DNA from: an uncultured Oscillospiraceae bacterium
Lineage (GTDB): Bacteria; Bacillota; Clostridia; Oscillospirales; Acutalibacteraceae
NCBI GenBank assembly: GCA_900540865.1
Contig: UQHH01000034.1
Coordinates: forward strand, 1 to 27,051
Length of the DNA stretch: 27,051 nucleotides
Direction of reading: 5' to 3'
Each line of letters starts with the position of its first letter. The stretch's first letter is position 1. The notes under the pieces are model-generated. The model worked only from the letters and a program-made list of their open reading frames with translations, was not told the origin of the DNA and made no database searches. A program made the translations under genes and the position numbers. Below are positions 1 through 7,472 of this stretch, one piece after another.

Positions 1-36
1 TCCTTATCTATTCTTAATCCTTTATATATACAAGCC

Positions 37-1191
37 CTAACCGCCGAACAGGTTTGCGAAGAAGTCCGCAATCGACGCAAAAAAGCCTTTCTTTTCTTCC
101 TGTAATGGGTAGTCGCCGTCGGAAACCAAATCGTTTATCGCGACCGTTTTCCCGTCGAGCGTATAAATGACCTTGCCGAGCACCTGGCCCGCCTCCACCG
201 GCGCGTAAACAAACGGCGGAAGGGACACCTCCCGCTTGATTTTGTCCTTATCTTCGTTTTTTACGACGACGCCCGCCGTCGTATAGGCGCTGACGCTGAT
301 TTGGTCCCTGTCCCCGCCTGTCAGCGGCAGCTTGATATGGTAAGCCGTATCGTCGAACGAAACGCGCGTAAGCTGGGAAAAGCCGTAGTTATACAGGTTC
401 ATATGGTCGTTCCAGTCGTCCGGCGCGTGCAGCGTAACCGCGATAAGCTTGACGCCGTCTTTTTCAGCGCTCGTGACGAGGCACCTGCCGGCTGTTTTCG
501 TAAAGCCGGTTTTTCCGCCCGTACAGTACTCGTAGAGCGACAAAAGCCGGTTGTGGTTGCCGTAGGTATAGGATTGGTCCTCCGGCTTTAAAAAGCTTAC
601 CTTCATGTTCTTCTGTGAGCTGATTTTCGCAAACGTATCGTTCTGGTTCGCGCAGTCGAGAAGCAGCGCCATGTCGTGCGCAGTCGAGTAATGCCGCTCG
701 TCGTCTAGCCCCGACGGCGTGACAAAATGCGTGTCGTTCATCCCGATTTGCCCGGCGCGCGTGTTCATCAGGTCCGCGAATTTTTCATATGTCCCGCCCA
801 CCGTGAGCGCCGCCGCGTTCGCCGCGTCGTTGCCCGACACCATCATCATGCCCACGGCAAGGTCGGAAAGCTTTAGCTGGTCGCCCGCCTTTAAGTACAT
901 GGACGAGCCCTCGGCGTACATCTCTTTTGTGACCGTTACCGTTTTGTTTGAAGCAGCGGCCGATTCCAGCGCAAGCAGCGAAGTCATGATTTTTGTCGTG
1001 CTTGCCATCGGCAGCCTTTCACCGGCGTTTTTCTCAAATAAAAACTCACCGCTGTTTACGCAGAACAGCGCGGCCGCCCTTGCGGAAACGCCGGGAGCGT
1101 TCTCTTCCGCAAAAGCCGGCCGGCATGAAACAGCCGTCAAAAAGAAAGCGGCAAGGCATAGTGCTGCTGTAGCTCTTTTGTGCTTACGCAA
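37..1191 (-). CDS. dacF: D-alanyl-D-alanine carboxypeptidase (DacF/PBP5-like, peptidase S11)
   Basis: Low-molecular-weight penicillin-binding protein that removes the terminal D-Ala from peptidoglycan stem peptides outside the membrane. All three active-site motifs are visible: STTK (nucleophile Ser in the SxxK box), SGN and KTG (in GGKTGFTKTAG). After the catalytic domain comes a beta-rich PBP5-like C-terminal domain and an amphipathic tail rich in Phe (FFASIADFFANLFGG), the usual membrane anchor. I chose the TTG at 1191 because a GGGGAG ribosome binding site lies nine bases upstream; the frame is open to 1227, but that longer start has no such site and lies in a small GGCGC/GCGCC hairpin. 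From 1191 the protein has 384 residues and begins with a signal peptide (Arg/Lys-rich start, hydrophobic core, AFA/E cleavage). Last gene of the scpAB operon. Family assignment is firm; the dacF label rests on its sporulation-gene neighbours. Confidence 0.93.
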   Translation of the reverse strand: MRKHKRATAALCLAAFFLTAVSCRPAFAEENAPGVSARAAALFCVNSGEFLFEKNAGERLPMASTTKIMTSLLALESAAASNKTVTVTKEMYAEGSSMYLKAGDQLKLSDLAVGMMMVSGNDAANAAALTVGGTYEKFADLMNTRAGQIGMNDTHFVTPSGLDDERHYSTAHDMALLLDCANQNDTFAKISSQKNMKVSFLKPEDQSYTYGNHNRLLSLYEYCTGGKTGFTKTAGRCLVTSAEKDGVKLIAVTLHAPDDWNDHMNLYNYGFSQLTRVSFDDTAYHIKLPLTGGDRDQISVSAYTTAGVVVKNEDKDKIKREVSLPPFVYAPVEAGQVLGKVIYTLDGKTVAINDLVSDGDYPLQEEKKGFFASIADFFANLFGG

Positions 1192-1274
1192 GGGCAATCT
1201 CTCCCCAAAAGAATTGATTGGGCGCAAAAGCGCCTAACAGCAATAAATATGCCTGTACCCTAATAAATTATGCC

Positions 1275-1703
1275 TCAGACCTCTGGGTCGTCGAGCTTGA
1301 TTTCCGCTTCTTTTTCCTCTTTTTTGCCGTCCTTGTCCTTTTTGAACAGGCCGGAAATCTTATCAATCAGCTCCGGGACGAGCGAAACGACGCGGTCAGC
1401 CGTTCCGTCGTAATGCTCAATGTTCAAAAGCTCAACCTTTCCTTCGTGCACGGCAAGGAACGCAATCGGGTTAATCGAAACGCCCGCGCCGCTGCCACCG
1501 CCGAAGATGTCCTTATTCGGCGCGTTTTTGGAAGGAATATCGGAGCCGCCGGACGCAAAGCCGTAGCTCACCTTGGAGATGGGGATAATCGTCGTACCGT
1601 CCGGGGTGGAAATCGGCTCGCCGATAATCGTGTTGACATCCACCATTTCCTTGATTTTCTGCATGGTTACGTTCATAAGCCCTTCAATGGGATGATCGCT
1701 CAT
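1275..1703 (-). CDS. ytfJ: GerW family sporulation protein (YtfJ)
   Basis: 142-residue protein of the GerW/YtfJ family, known in Bacillus as a forespore-expressed protein needed for proper germination. The family signature is clear: HPIEGLM near the start, then a helix ending KEMVDVNTIIGEPI, a TIIPISKVSYGFASGGSD segment and a glycine-rich GGGSGAGVSI stretch before a conserved beta strand (AFLAVHEGKVELL). The ATG at 1703 has an AAAGGCGGT ribosome binding site eight bases upstream; a GTG three codons earlier (1712) is also in frame but fits the family start less well. It follows the DUF2953 gene after about 90 bases and precedes the carboxypeptidase, an order typical of clostridia. The C-terminal tail is Lys/Glu-rich. 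It implies the organism sporulates or descends from spore formers. No sigma-F or sigma-G promoter could be recognised with confidence. Confidence 0.93.
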   Translation of the reverse strand: MSDHPIEGLMNVTMQKIKEMVDVNTIIGEPISTPDGTTIIPISKVSYGFASGGSDIPSKNAPNKDIFGGGSGAGVSINPIAFLAVHEGKVELLNIEHYDGTADRVVSLVPELIDKISGLFKKDKDGKKEEKEAEIKLDDPEV

Positions 1704-1791
1704 ACAAAACACCGCCTTTACCTTTAATGTTTTTATATTTTAATCCACACCGTCCTTACGGACGGCGAGTCAATGAAACAGGAATAAATAT

Positions 1792-2418
1792 TTATAGTAT
1801 TCCCTTCCGTTTTGCTTTTATGATTTGCCTGACCGCCGTATATACGGCCTTCCCCGCGGAGCAGAGTACAAACAATGCCGGCGCCCTCAGGCGGAGCTTA
1901 CACTGGATGCGGGTTTCTTTCCCGTCGTAATCGGGGCGGATGTCGACGCCGAGCTTTTTATAGCGCCTGATGGAGGACGTAATAATCCCGATTGCCGGAT
2001 AAACCGCGGTACACACATAGCCGTAATTCACAGCGCAATCAGCCGCGTCCTCTCCGCAGACCGCTATTTGAAGCGTCAGCTCGGAAAGCGTCGCGTGGTG
2101 GAAAATCGCCTTGAGCGCGCCGCCCACGGCTCGGGCCAGTTCTTCTAAAATATCAAGGAACCCCGAGAGTCCCTCTTTTTTTATAATGTCCCAAATCGAG
2201 TTATTTTTTTCCGTCAGCTCTTCTTTTTCTTTTTTCGGAGGCGTTTTTTTCTTTTTTTTCGATTTTTCTTCTTCATGCGGCGCTATTTGATAACGAAAAA
2301 ACAGGTAACGCAGCTCGGCAAAGAGCTCCGTTTGATAGCTTGCTTTTAAGGTGACGGGAAGGAAAAGCAAAATAGCAAGGACAAGCAGCACCAAAAGTAT
2401 GATAATCAGCGCCGTCAT
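1792..2418 (-). CDS. DUF2953 domain-containing membrane protein (YtfI-like)
   Basis: 208-residue protein with an N-terminal transmembrane helix (residues about 2-24, almost all Leu/Ile/Val), then a strongly charged linker (EEEKSKKKKKT and following Lys/Glu residues) and a C-terminal DUF2953 region with the typical short motif around CGEDAADCAVNYGYVC, a second hydrophobic stretch near the TAVYPAIGII segment, and the family ending IRPDYDGKETRIQCKLRLRA. DUF2953 proteins (B. subtilis YtfI) are usually encoded beside ytfJ, as here, and their biochemical role is unknown; linkage suggests a part in sporulation or spore germination. The ATG at 2418 has GGGAGGG upstream. Between this gene and ytfJ lies a small CCGTCC-TTAC-GGACGG hairpin (1750-1765) whose function is not evident. 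Confidence 0.88.
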   Translation of the reverse strand: MTALIIILLVLLVLAILLFLPVTLKASYQTELFAELRYLFFRYQIAPHEEEKSKKKKKTPPKKEKEELTEKNNSIWDIIKKEGLSGFLDILEELARAVGGALKAIFHHATLSELTLQIAVCGEDAADCAVNYGYVCTAVYPAIGIITSSIRRYKKLGVDIRPDYDGKETRIQCKLRLRAPALFVLCSAGKAVYTAVRQIIKAKRKGIL

Positions 2419-2456
2419 TTCATTGCCCTCCCGTCCGTTTTATGTAAGATATGAAA

Positions 2457-3035
2457 TCAGGCGGGCTGTGTCTCATTTTCCTCCGCCTGTTTTTCAGTTT
2501 CCCCGTTCTCGTCCTGTGCTTGTTCCTTTTCCGGCAAGGGCGGGAGGTCGTCGAGCGAGCTCAGCTGAAAGCACCGCAGAAAATTTTCCGTCGTGCCGTA
2601 TAGCAGCGGTCTTCCGGGCAGCTCCAGGCGACCGCGTTCCTCAATCAGCCCCTTTGTCGTCAGGCTGCCGATTACGCCGGAGCAGTCCACGCCCCTGACC
2701 TGCTCGACAAACGCCTTCGTTACCGGCTGGTTATAGGCGACAACCGCCAAAACTTCGAGTGCTGCCTGTGACAGCAGCGTATTGCGCCGTAAATCCATAA
2801 CCCTACGGATATATTCGCCGTATTCCTTTTTATTGCACATCTGGTAGCTGTCGTTGAGCTTTATGATGGTAAGTCCGCTTTCAGAGGCGTTATATTCTGT
2901 TATCAGCTCTTCCGCGGCAGATTTGACAGCCTTCAGCTCCGCTTCAAGCGCGTTTGCAAGCCTGTCCGCCTCGACGGGCGCGCCAGCCGCGAACAGTACG
3001 GCCTCGATTGCCGCTTTGATTTCCTGTTTCTCCAT
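2457..3035 (-). CDS. scpB: Segregation and condensation protein B (ScpB)
   Basis: 192-residue ScpB, the dimeric winged-helix subunit of the SMC-ScpAB condensin complex that organises and segregates the chromosome. The family core is recognisable: EIKAAIEAVLFAAGAPVEAD at the start, SYQMCNKKEYGEYIR, the second winged-helix segment LSQAALEVLAVVAYNQPVTK, then VRGVDCSGVIGSLTTKGLIEE and the closing LLYGTTENFLRCFQLSSLDDLPPLP. A low-complexity acidic tail (about 25 residues rich in Glu/Gln) follows and is probably disordered. The ATG at 3035 has AAAGGA eight bases upstream. It lies 24 bases after scpA in the same operon, the standard arrangement that couples synthesis of the two complex members. Confidence 0.96.
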   Translation of the reverse strand: MEKQEIKAAIEAVLFAAGAPVEADRLANALEAELKAVKSAAEELITEYNASESGLTIIKLNDSYQMCNKKEYGEYIRRVMDLRRNTLLSQAALEVLAVVAYNQPVTKAFVEQVRGVDCSGVIGSLTTKGLIEERGRLELPGRPLLYGTTENFLRCFQLSSLDDLPPLPEKEQAQDENGETEKQAEENETQPA

Positions 3036-3059
3036 CGGGACATTCCTTTCCAGACACCT

Positions 3060-3770
3060 TTATTGAATCATTTTCACATCGGCGTTTTCGCCGTCGCCCT
3101 CGATGCGCACCCGCTTGCCCTTGACGAGCTCCAGCACGGCGAGGAACGTCGCGACGAGCTCCGATTTCTCGCTCCCGTTCGGGAAAAGCGCCTTAAAGCG
3201 TACGACCGCACCTTTATAGAGCCTGCGCATCACATAAATAATGCGGGAATTGACCGAAACGATTTTCCGGGATACGATACCGGAAAACGCGTCTGCCGGA
3301 GGCGGCAGGCGCTTCTTTCCCCTGCCCGCCGCTGACAGGTATGCCTGCGCAATGTCGGCGCTCTCATGAACGCGCGTGTAGGTCATGTCGTATTCAATTT
3401 CCGCCGGGGCAGACGCATATAAATCATAGGTTACGATTCCACCCAGAATCGCGGCGACCCTCCTGCATTCCTGGTATTCGAGCAATTGGCCGGTCAGCTC
3501 TTTTTTCAGCTCCTCGGCCTCCTCGTGCTTGGGCAGGAGCATGGCCGATTTGATGTAAACGAGCCTGGACGCCATCTCCAAAAATTCGCTTTCAATGTCC
3601 ATGTCGTTTTCCTGCATGGCGTTTATCTGCTCCAGGTACTGCTCGAGTAGCTCGGAAATCTGGATATCGTAAATATTGAGCTTGTTCTTCGCTATCAGGG
3701 AAAGCAGCAGGTCGAGCGGCCCTTCAAACGAAGTCAGCTTATACTGTAGCACATGGGTTTCCTGCTGCAC
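3060..3770 (-). CDS. scpA: Segregation and condensation protein A (ScpA, kleisin)
   Basis: 236-residue kleisin subunit of the SMC-ScpAB complex; its N-terminal domain contacts the SMC neck and its C-terminal winged helix contacts the SMC head. The hallmark N-terminus YKLTSFEGPLDLLLSLI is present, followed by IYDIQISELLEQYLEQI, the helix ESEFLEMASRLVYIKSAMLL and the C-terminal VATFLAVLELVKGKRV. The start is a GTG at 3770 with an AAGGAGG ribosome binding site upstream, which is a good match. The last residues (about 15) are divergent from the usual consensus but the length is normal. It sits 36 bases after the M50 protease gene, so the two are very probably cotranscribed. Confidence 0.96.
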   Translation of the reverse strand: MQQETHVLQYKLTSFEGPLDLLLSLIAKNKLNIYDIQISELLEQYLEQINAMQENDMDIESEFLEMASRLVYIKSAMLLPKHEEAEELKKELTGQLLEYQECRRVAAILGGIVTYDLYASAPAEIEYDMTYTRVHESADIAQAYLSAAGRGKKRLPPPADAFSGIVSRKIVSVNSRIIYVMRRLYKGAVVRFKALFPNGSEKSELVATFLAVLELVKGKRVRIEGDGENADVKMIQ

Positions 3771-3805
3771 GGGTATGTTCCTCCTTCTGTCAATTTATTC
3801 TGTCC

Positions 3806-4492
3806 TTAAACAAATAGAAGGAACGGCAGGCGCGTCAGCCACATCACAAAGCTTTCAAGCGCCCCTGACAGGAAACTCAGCGGGCCTGTCAGGAACCCGA
3901 TAAACAGCAACAGGTAGATTGCCAGGAAGAAAAAGCGTTCATACTGGTAAATTGTATAAACGATTTTATCCGGCAAAAACGCGAACAGAATCTTTGAGCC
4001 GTCGAGCGGCGGGATTGGGATAAGGTTGAACACCGCAAGAAATACATTCATACTGATATAAAATTTTAAAAACAGCGCGATATAGTAAAGAGCCCCGCCC
4101 GTTACAAGCATTACGCCTCCAAACACAATAATTGCGTTTAATATCAGGCCGCCGGCAATTCCGGCGATGATGTTCGCAAGCGGGCCGCACAGCGCGACGA
4201 TGGCCATATCGGTCTTTGGGCGCTTGAAATTGCGAGAATCGACCGGTACGGGCTTTGCCCAGCCAAAGTTAAAAAGAAGCAGGCACAGCGCGCCGAACGG
4301 GTCGATGTGGGCAAGGGGGTTGAATTTGAGCCTGCCGCTGTATTTTGCCGTTTTGTCGCCGAGCTTGTAGGCCGCGAACCCGTGCGCCCACTCGTGGAAG
4401 GGCAGCACAAGGAAAATGATAAGAAGGCTCGCAAGAATCCCAATCAGGGCAGAAGTAAAACTAAGCTGGCCGCTTATTAAATCTAACAGCAT
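3806..4492 (-). CDS. Site-2 protease family (peptidase M50) membrane metalloprotease
   Basis: 228-residue multi-pass membrane protein with the zinc-binding HExxH motif HEWAH (residues 33-37) inside the first hydrophobic segment and the second conserved motif NLIPIPPLDGSKIL (Asp164 the likely third ligand) in a later helix. The length and the FNPLAHIDPFG segment match the compact, PDZ-less M50 subgroup (YwhC/YdiL-like). The substrate is unknown; such proteins are intramembrane proteases with possible roles in regulated proteolysis. It is first in the scpAB operon, an order often seen in clostridia. The ATG at 4492 has GGAGG (4500-4504) eight bases upstream, and a good promoter lies 50-80 bases upstream. 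It should not be called SpoIVFB: the spo-specific context and CBS domains are absent. Confidence 0.93.
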   Translation of the reverse strand: MLLDLISGQLSFTSALIGILASLLIIFLVLPFHEWAHGFAAYKLGDKTAKYSGRLKFNPLAHIDPFGALCLLLFNFGWAKPVPVDSRNFKRPKTDMAIVALCGPLANIIAGIAGGLILNAIIVFGGVMLVTGGALYYIALFLKFYISMNVFLAVFNLIPIPPLDGSKILFAFLPDKIVYTIYQYERFFFLAIYLLLFIGFLTGPLSFLSGALESFVMWLTRLPFLLFV

Positions 4493-4544
4493 ATAAAATC
4501 CTCCGTAAAAAAGACGCTACTTTCCATTAAAATATTTAGCTTTT

Positions 4545-4573
4545 ATTATACAGCAGGCTGATTGAAAATACAA
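4545..4573 (-). promoter_or_regulatory. Sigma-A promoter of the M50-scpAB-dacF operon
   Basis: On the minus strand TTGTAT and a perfect TATAAT are separated by 17 bases. It lies between the rpmB terminator and the M50 start codon, about 55 bases upstream of that start, and is the only strong promoter seen for the six-gene operon. Confidence 0.75.
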
Positions 4574-4599
4574 GGGATTAACGGCGAATTAACACCCGT

Positions 4600-4628
4600 A
4601 AAAAACAAAAAGGAGCCTTTCGGCTCCT
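4600..4628 (-). terminator. Rho-independent terminator of rpmB
   Basis: Read leftward: AGGAGCC-GAAA-GGCTCCT, a perfect 7-bp stem with a GAAA tetraloop (4611-4628), followed by a run of mostly T. It begins 18 bases after the rpmB stop codon. Confidence 0.92.
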
Positions 4629-4645
4629 AAGTGTCAAACAATTTA

Positions 4646-4834
4646 TCAGACTGCTCTGGTTACCTTACCGGAACGCAGGCAGCGGGTGCAAGCGTGAATA
4701 CGCTTCGGCGAGCCGTCAACGATCGCTCTTACGCGCTGAACGTTCGGCTTCCATGTCCTGTTGGAACGTCTGTGAGAGTGGGATACTCTGATACCGAAAG
4801 CAACATCCTTGCCGCAGATATCACATTTTGCCAT
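4646..4834 (-). CDS. rpmB: 50S ribosomal protein L28
   Basis: 62-residue L28 of the large ribosomal subunit. The protein opens MAKCDICGKDVAFG, has the HSHRRSNRTWKPN signature and ends RIHACTRCLRSGKVTRAV. Four cysteines in two CxxC pairs (Cys4/7 and Cys49/52) mark the zinc-binding C+ form. An almost perfect AAGGAGGTG ribosome binding site (4842-4850) precedes the ATG at 4834. It is monocistronic, with its own promoter upstream and a strong terminator directly downstream, and is divergent from the SRP RNA-dnaX unit. Confidence 0.98.
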   Translation of the reverse strand: MAKCDICGKDVAFGIRVSHSHRRSNRTWKPNVQRVRAIVDGSPKRIHACTRCLRSGKVTRAV

Positions 4835-4881
4835 GTGTCTGCACCTCCTTATTCCATGCTTTTGAAATTACAACATCAATT

Positions 4882-4910
4882 ATCATATCAGATGTTTTTC
4901 CAAAATGCAA
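4882..4910 (-). promoter_or_regulatory. Sigma-A promoter of rpmB
   Basis: Minus strand TTGCAT, 17-base spacer, TATGAT preceded by TG (extended -10). Transcription would start about 40 bases upstream of the rpmB start codon. Confidence 0.72.
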
Positions 4911-5021
4911 GACATTTTTTCAGGTTTTTCAAAATTTGAATTCATTGCCGTTTGAAAGACTATATTTCTTATGTCCGGCTGTATTATCTTACAGGATTCC
5001 AGCCCCAAATGCAACCATATT

Positions 5022-5056
5022 CCTTTTATTCCCGAATATATACCGGAAATAAAAGG
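5022..5056. other. Inverted repeat upstream of the SRP RNA promoter
   Basis: CCTTTTATT and AATAAAAGG form a perfect 9-bp outer arm, continued by CCG/CGG after one mismatch, around a short A/T loop. It lies in the space between the divergent rpmB and SRP RNA promoters. It could be a protein binding site or a transcription barrier; no T-run follows on the plus strand, so it is not a convincing terminator. Confidence 0.5.
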
Positions 5057-5067
5057 CTTTCCTGCTC

Positions 5068-5096
5068 TTGCATTTTGATTGCGGTTATAGTATAAT
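5068..5096 (+). promoter_or_regulatory. Strong sigma-A promoter of the SRP RNA
   Basis: TTGCAT, 17-base spacer, perfect TATAAT (5091-5096). The predicted start is near 5103, about 20 bases before the first helix of the SRP RNA. The same transcript may read through into dnaX. Confidence 0.8.
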
Positions 5097-5120
5097 AAAC
5101 CCCGTCACCGGATTAGGCGG

Positions 5121-5301
5121 CAAGAAGAGCAAGCCAGAAAATAATTCGTTTATATATGTGGGCGGCAGGCCCTGTGCGATTGGGACCCGTGAACCATGTC
5201 AGGCGGGGAACCGAGCAGCATTAAGCGGTATGCCCGATGCGATGCAGTAAGTCTGCCGTTCTCATATACAAACGGGTTTTCCGTCTGTCTTGCTCTTTTT
5301 T
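5121..5301 (+). ncRNA. ffs: Signal recognition particle RNA (bacterial, no visible Alu domain)
   Basis: The universally conserved SRP RNA apex is present: GTGAACCATGTCAGG, a CGG-GGAA-CCG hairpin with a GNRA-type tetraloop, then AGCAGCATTAAG. This is the helix-8 site bound by the Ffh M domain. Flanking arms pair as one long interrupted rod: AAGAGCAAG (5125-5133) with CTTGCTCTT (5289-5297), AAAA with TTTT, CGTTT with AAACG, TATATG with CATATA and CGGCAG with CTGCCG. The terminal stem runs into a T-run that may act as terminator. The position directly upstream of dnaX is the standard Firmicute location. The molecule is about 175-195 bases, longer than the 4.5S type but too short, and without the 5' sequence, for the 270-base Bacillus type. 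The 5' end is inferred from the promoter. Confidence 0.9.
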
Positions 5302-5340
5302 CGTGCAGGTGTAGCTTTTAAACGAAAGGCGTGTGAAAAG

Positions 5341-7083
5341 ATGTATCAGGTACTGTACAGGAAATGGCGGCCGCGGTTTTTCAGCGACGTTGCGGGACAG
5401 CCGCAGGTGACCGTAACGCTCCAGAACGAGCTGAAGGCGGGAAGAATTAACCACGCCTATCTTTTCACCGGCTCGCGCGGAACGGGCAAAACGACCTGCG
5501 CGAAAATCCTTGCGAAGGCCGTTAACTGCCTGAATCCGCAAAGCGGCGACCCGTGCGGCGAATGCGAGAACTGCAAGGGGCTTGAAAACGGCGAGATTAT
5601 GGACGTCGTCGAAATCGACGCCGCGAGCAACAACGGCGTGGAAAACATCCGCAGCCTCATTGAGGAATCCGCCTTTACCCCGACGCGCGCTAAATACCGC
5701 GTTTATATTATAGACGAGGTACACATGCTCTCCATCGGCGCGTTCAACGCGCTGCTGAAAACGCTCGAGGAGCCGCCCGCGCACGTCGTCTTTATTCTGG
5801 CGACGACCGAGGTGCACAAAATCCCCGCGACGATTTTATCGCGCTGCCAGCGGTTCGATTTCCACAGGATTCCCCCGCAGGCGACCGCAGACAGGCTCCG
5901 ATTTGTAGCACAGCAGGAAGAGGCTGAGCTTTCAGACGACGCGGCGCTTTTGATAGCGGCGCTTTCAGACGGCGCGCTGCGCGACGCGCTTTCCCTTTTA
6001 GACCGCTGTATCGGCGCGGGCAAACAGATTACCTCCGCCCTTGTGCGGGAGGTCGCGGGGCTTGCCGGGCGGGAATACCTCTTTTCGCTTGCCGACGCCG
6101 TAATCAAGCGCGACTGCGCGCTTGCGCTCGACACAATCGATACCTTATATAAAGAGGCCAAGGACATGGCGCGTTTAAGCGAGGAGCTTACCTCCCATTT
6201 CCGCGGTTTGATGCTGATAAAAACCATGAAGGACCCGCGCAACCTGCTCATCATGGCGGACGACGAATTTGAGCAGGCAAGCGCGCAGGCGCAGAAGCTG
6301 TCTCTGGCGGAAACCGTGCGCGCGATGGATGTGCTGCAAAGCTCCTATGAAAAGATGTTCCGCGGCGGCGACCGCCGCACCGAGATGGAAACGGCGATGA
6401 TTAAAATTTGTTCGCCGCAGCTCGACCCGGACATGGACGCGCTGCTTGCGCGCATTGCAAGGCTTGAGCGCGCAGTCAAATACGGCGCACCCGCCGCGGC
6501 GCAGGAAGCGCCGGAAAAGGCATCCGCCACGCAGAAAGCGGATGCACCCACTGCTGACAAACCGGTACAGCCAAAGCAGGCGGCTCCCTCCCCCATACCG
6601 GAACCGCCGCCGGAGCCTGTAATCGAAGCGCCACTTCCCGCGCCCATCGTGGAACAGCCTCCCAAAAAGGAAGAGACCGCGCCCGCGCCGCCAAAACAGG
6701 CGGCAGCTCCTCCCGATTTTGAGGAAATCCTAAGAAACGCGCAGCCGTTTGAGGATTGGGCGGAAGTACTGCAAATCCTAAAAAAATATTCCAAAACGAT
6801 TGCCGCCTCCTTTGAAGGGACGCAGGCGTATGTAAGCGGCGAGTTCCTTTTAATCGATTCAAAAAGCGACATTCCGTTTAAGCTGCTGCGCCAGTCTGCA
6901 CAGCGCGATAAAATGCGCGTTGCTGTCAAGGAGGTTACCGGGCGTGTTTACAAGCTCGGCCCGTACAGGCGTCCGCAGGAGGAAGCAAAAAAGGAAGACC
7001 CGCTGCAAAGCCTTGCCGAGAAAATTAAGGAAGCCGGCGTACCGGTTACTGAGGAAACCGGTGAGTCTGATTATGATAATTAA
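5341..7083 (+). CDS. dnaX: DNA polymerase III subunit gamma/tau
   Basis: 580-residue clamp-loader ATPase that opens and loads the beta sliding clamp and organises the replisome. The protein starts MYQVLYRKWRP, the usual start of the family, so I chose the ATG at 5341 although the frame is open further upstream. Visible elements: Walker A GSRGTGKT (residues 44-51), the zinc module Cys63/72/75/78, Walker B with DEVHML, sensor region with ILSRCQRFDF, then the DnaX domain III. Residues about 360-470 form a Pro/Ala/Glu/Lys-rich linker, and the C-terminal 100 residues are the tau-specific part that binds polymerase. No A-rich slippage site for a short gamma form was noticed. It lies 40 bases after the SRP RNA and is followed by ybaB and recR in the conserved order. 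Confidence 0.97.
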   Translation: MYQVLYRKWRPRFFSDVAGQPQVTVTLQNELKAGRINHAYLFTGSRGTGKTTCAKILAKAVNCLNPQSGDPCGECENCKGLENGEIMDVVEIDAASNNGVENIRSLIEESAFTPTRAKYRVYIIDEVHMLSIGAFNALLKTLEEPPAHVVFILATTEVHKIPATILSRCQRFDFHRIPPQATADRLRFVAQQEEAELSDDAALLIAALSDGALRDALSLLDRCIGAGKQITSALVREVAGLAGREYLFSLADAVIKRDCALALDTIDTLYKEAKDMARLSEELTSHFRGLMLIKTMKDPRNLLIMADDEFEQASAQAQKLSLAETVRAMDVLQSSYEKMFRGGDRRTEMETAMIKICSPQLDPDMDALLARIARLERAVKYGAPAAAQEAPEKASATQKADAPTADKPVQPKQAAPSPIPEPPPEPVIEAPLPAPIVEQPPKKEETAPAPPKQAAAPPDFEEILRNAQPFEDWAEVLQILKKYSKTIAASFEGTQAYVSGEFLLIDSKSDIPFKLLRQSAQRDKMRVAVKEVTGRVYKLGPYRRPQEEAKKEDPLQSLAEKIKEAGVPVTEETGESDYDN

Positions 7084-7119
7084 TGAAATAAAGCAGAGCA
7101 AAAGGAAAGGATGTTTATT

Positions 7120-7470
7120 ATGAAAGCAAGATTACCCCAGGGATACAACACAGGCGGCACCCAGAATATTCAGCATCTGGCAAAGCAGGCGCAGAAGATG
7201 CAGGAACAGATGGACGACGCGACCGCACAGCTCGAGGAAAAGGAATATAACGCGTCCTCCGGCGGCGGAGCTGTAAGCGTGACCGTTACGGGCAAGCTTG
7301 AGCTCAAGGCGGTCGATTTAAAGCCTGAGGTCGTAGACCCCGAGGACGTGGAAATGCTCTCCGATTTGATTATCGCGGCGGCAAACGAAGCGCTGCGCGC
7401 GGCCTCCGACGACAAGGCGCAGACGATGGAGAAAATTTCCGGCGGGCTTAACATTCCGGGGCTGTTCTGA
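7120..7470 (+). CDS. Nucleoid-associated protein YbaB/EbfC
   Basis: 116-residue YbaB/EbfC protein, a small dimeric DNA-binding protein of unknown precise role that coats the nucleoid and is linked to recombination repair through its constant position beside recR. Visible features: a Gln/Lys-rich N-terminal helix (IQHLAKQAQKMQEQMDDATA), then a beta region with VSVTVTGKLELKAVDLKPEV and the C-terminal helix LIIAAANEALRAA. The ATG at 7120 is preferred over the in-frame ATG at 7111, because the AAAGGAAAGG ribosome binding site ends at 7110 and leaves a nine-base spacer only for the second ATG. It lies 36 bases after dnaX and 2 bases before recR. Confidence 0.95.
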   Translation: MKARLPQGYNTGGTQNIQHLAKQAQKMQEQMDDATAQLEEKEYNASSGGGAVSVTVTGKLELKAVDLKPEVVDPEDVEMLSDLIIAAANEALRAASDDKAQTMEKISGGLNIPGLF

Positions 7471-7472
7471 TT

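Noticed and set aside
3806..4492. SpoIVFB assignment for the M50 protease
   Set aside because: No CBS domain or spoIVFA neighbour; the operon context and size fit the generic YwhC/YdiL-like group.
5703..6929. Long minus-strand frames inside dnaX (for example 5703-6254 and 6345-6929)
   Set aside because: They are antisense shadows of a conserved GC-rich gene, with Ser/Ala-rich translations and no ribosome binding sites.
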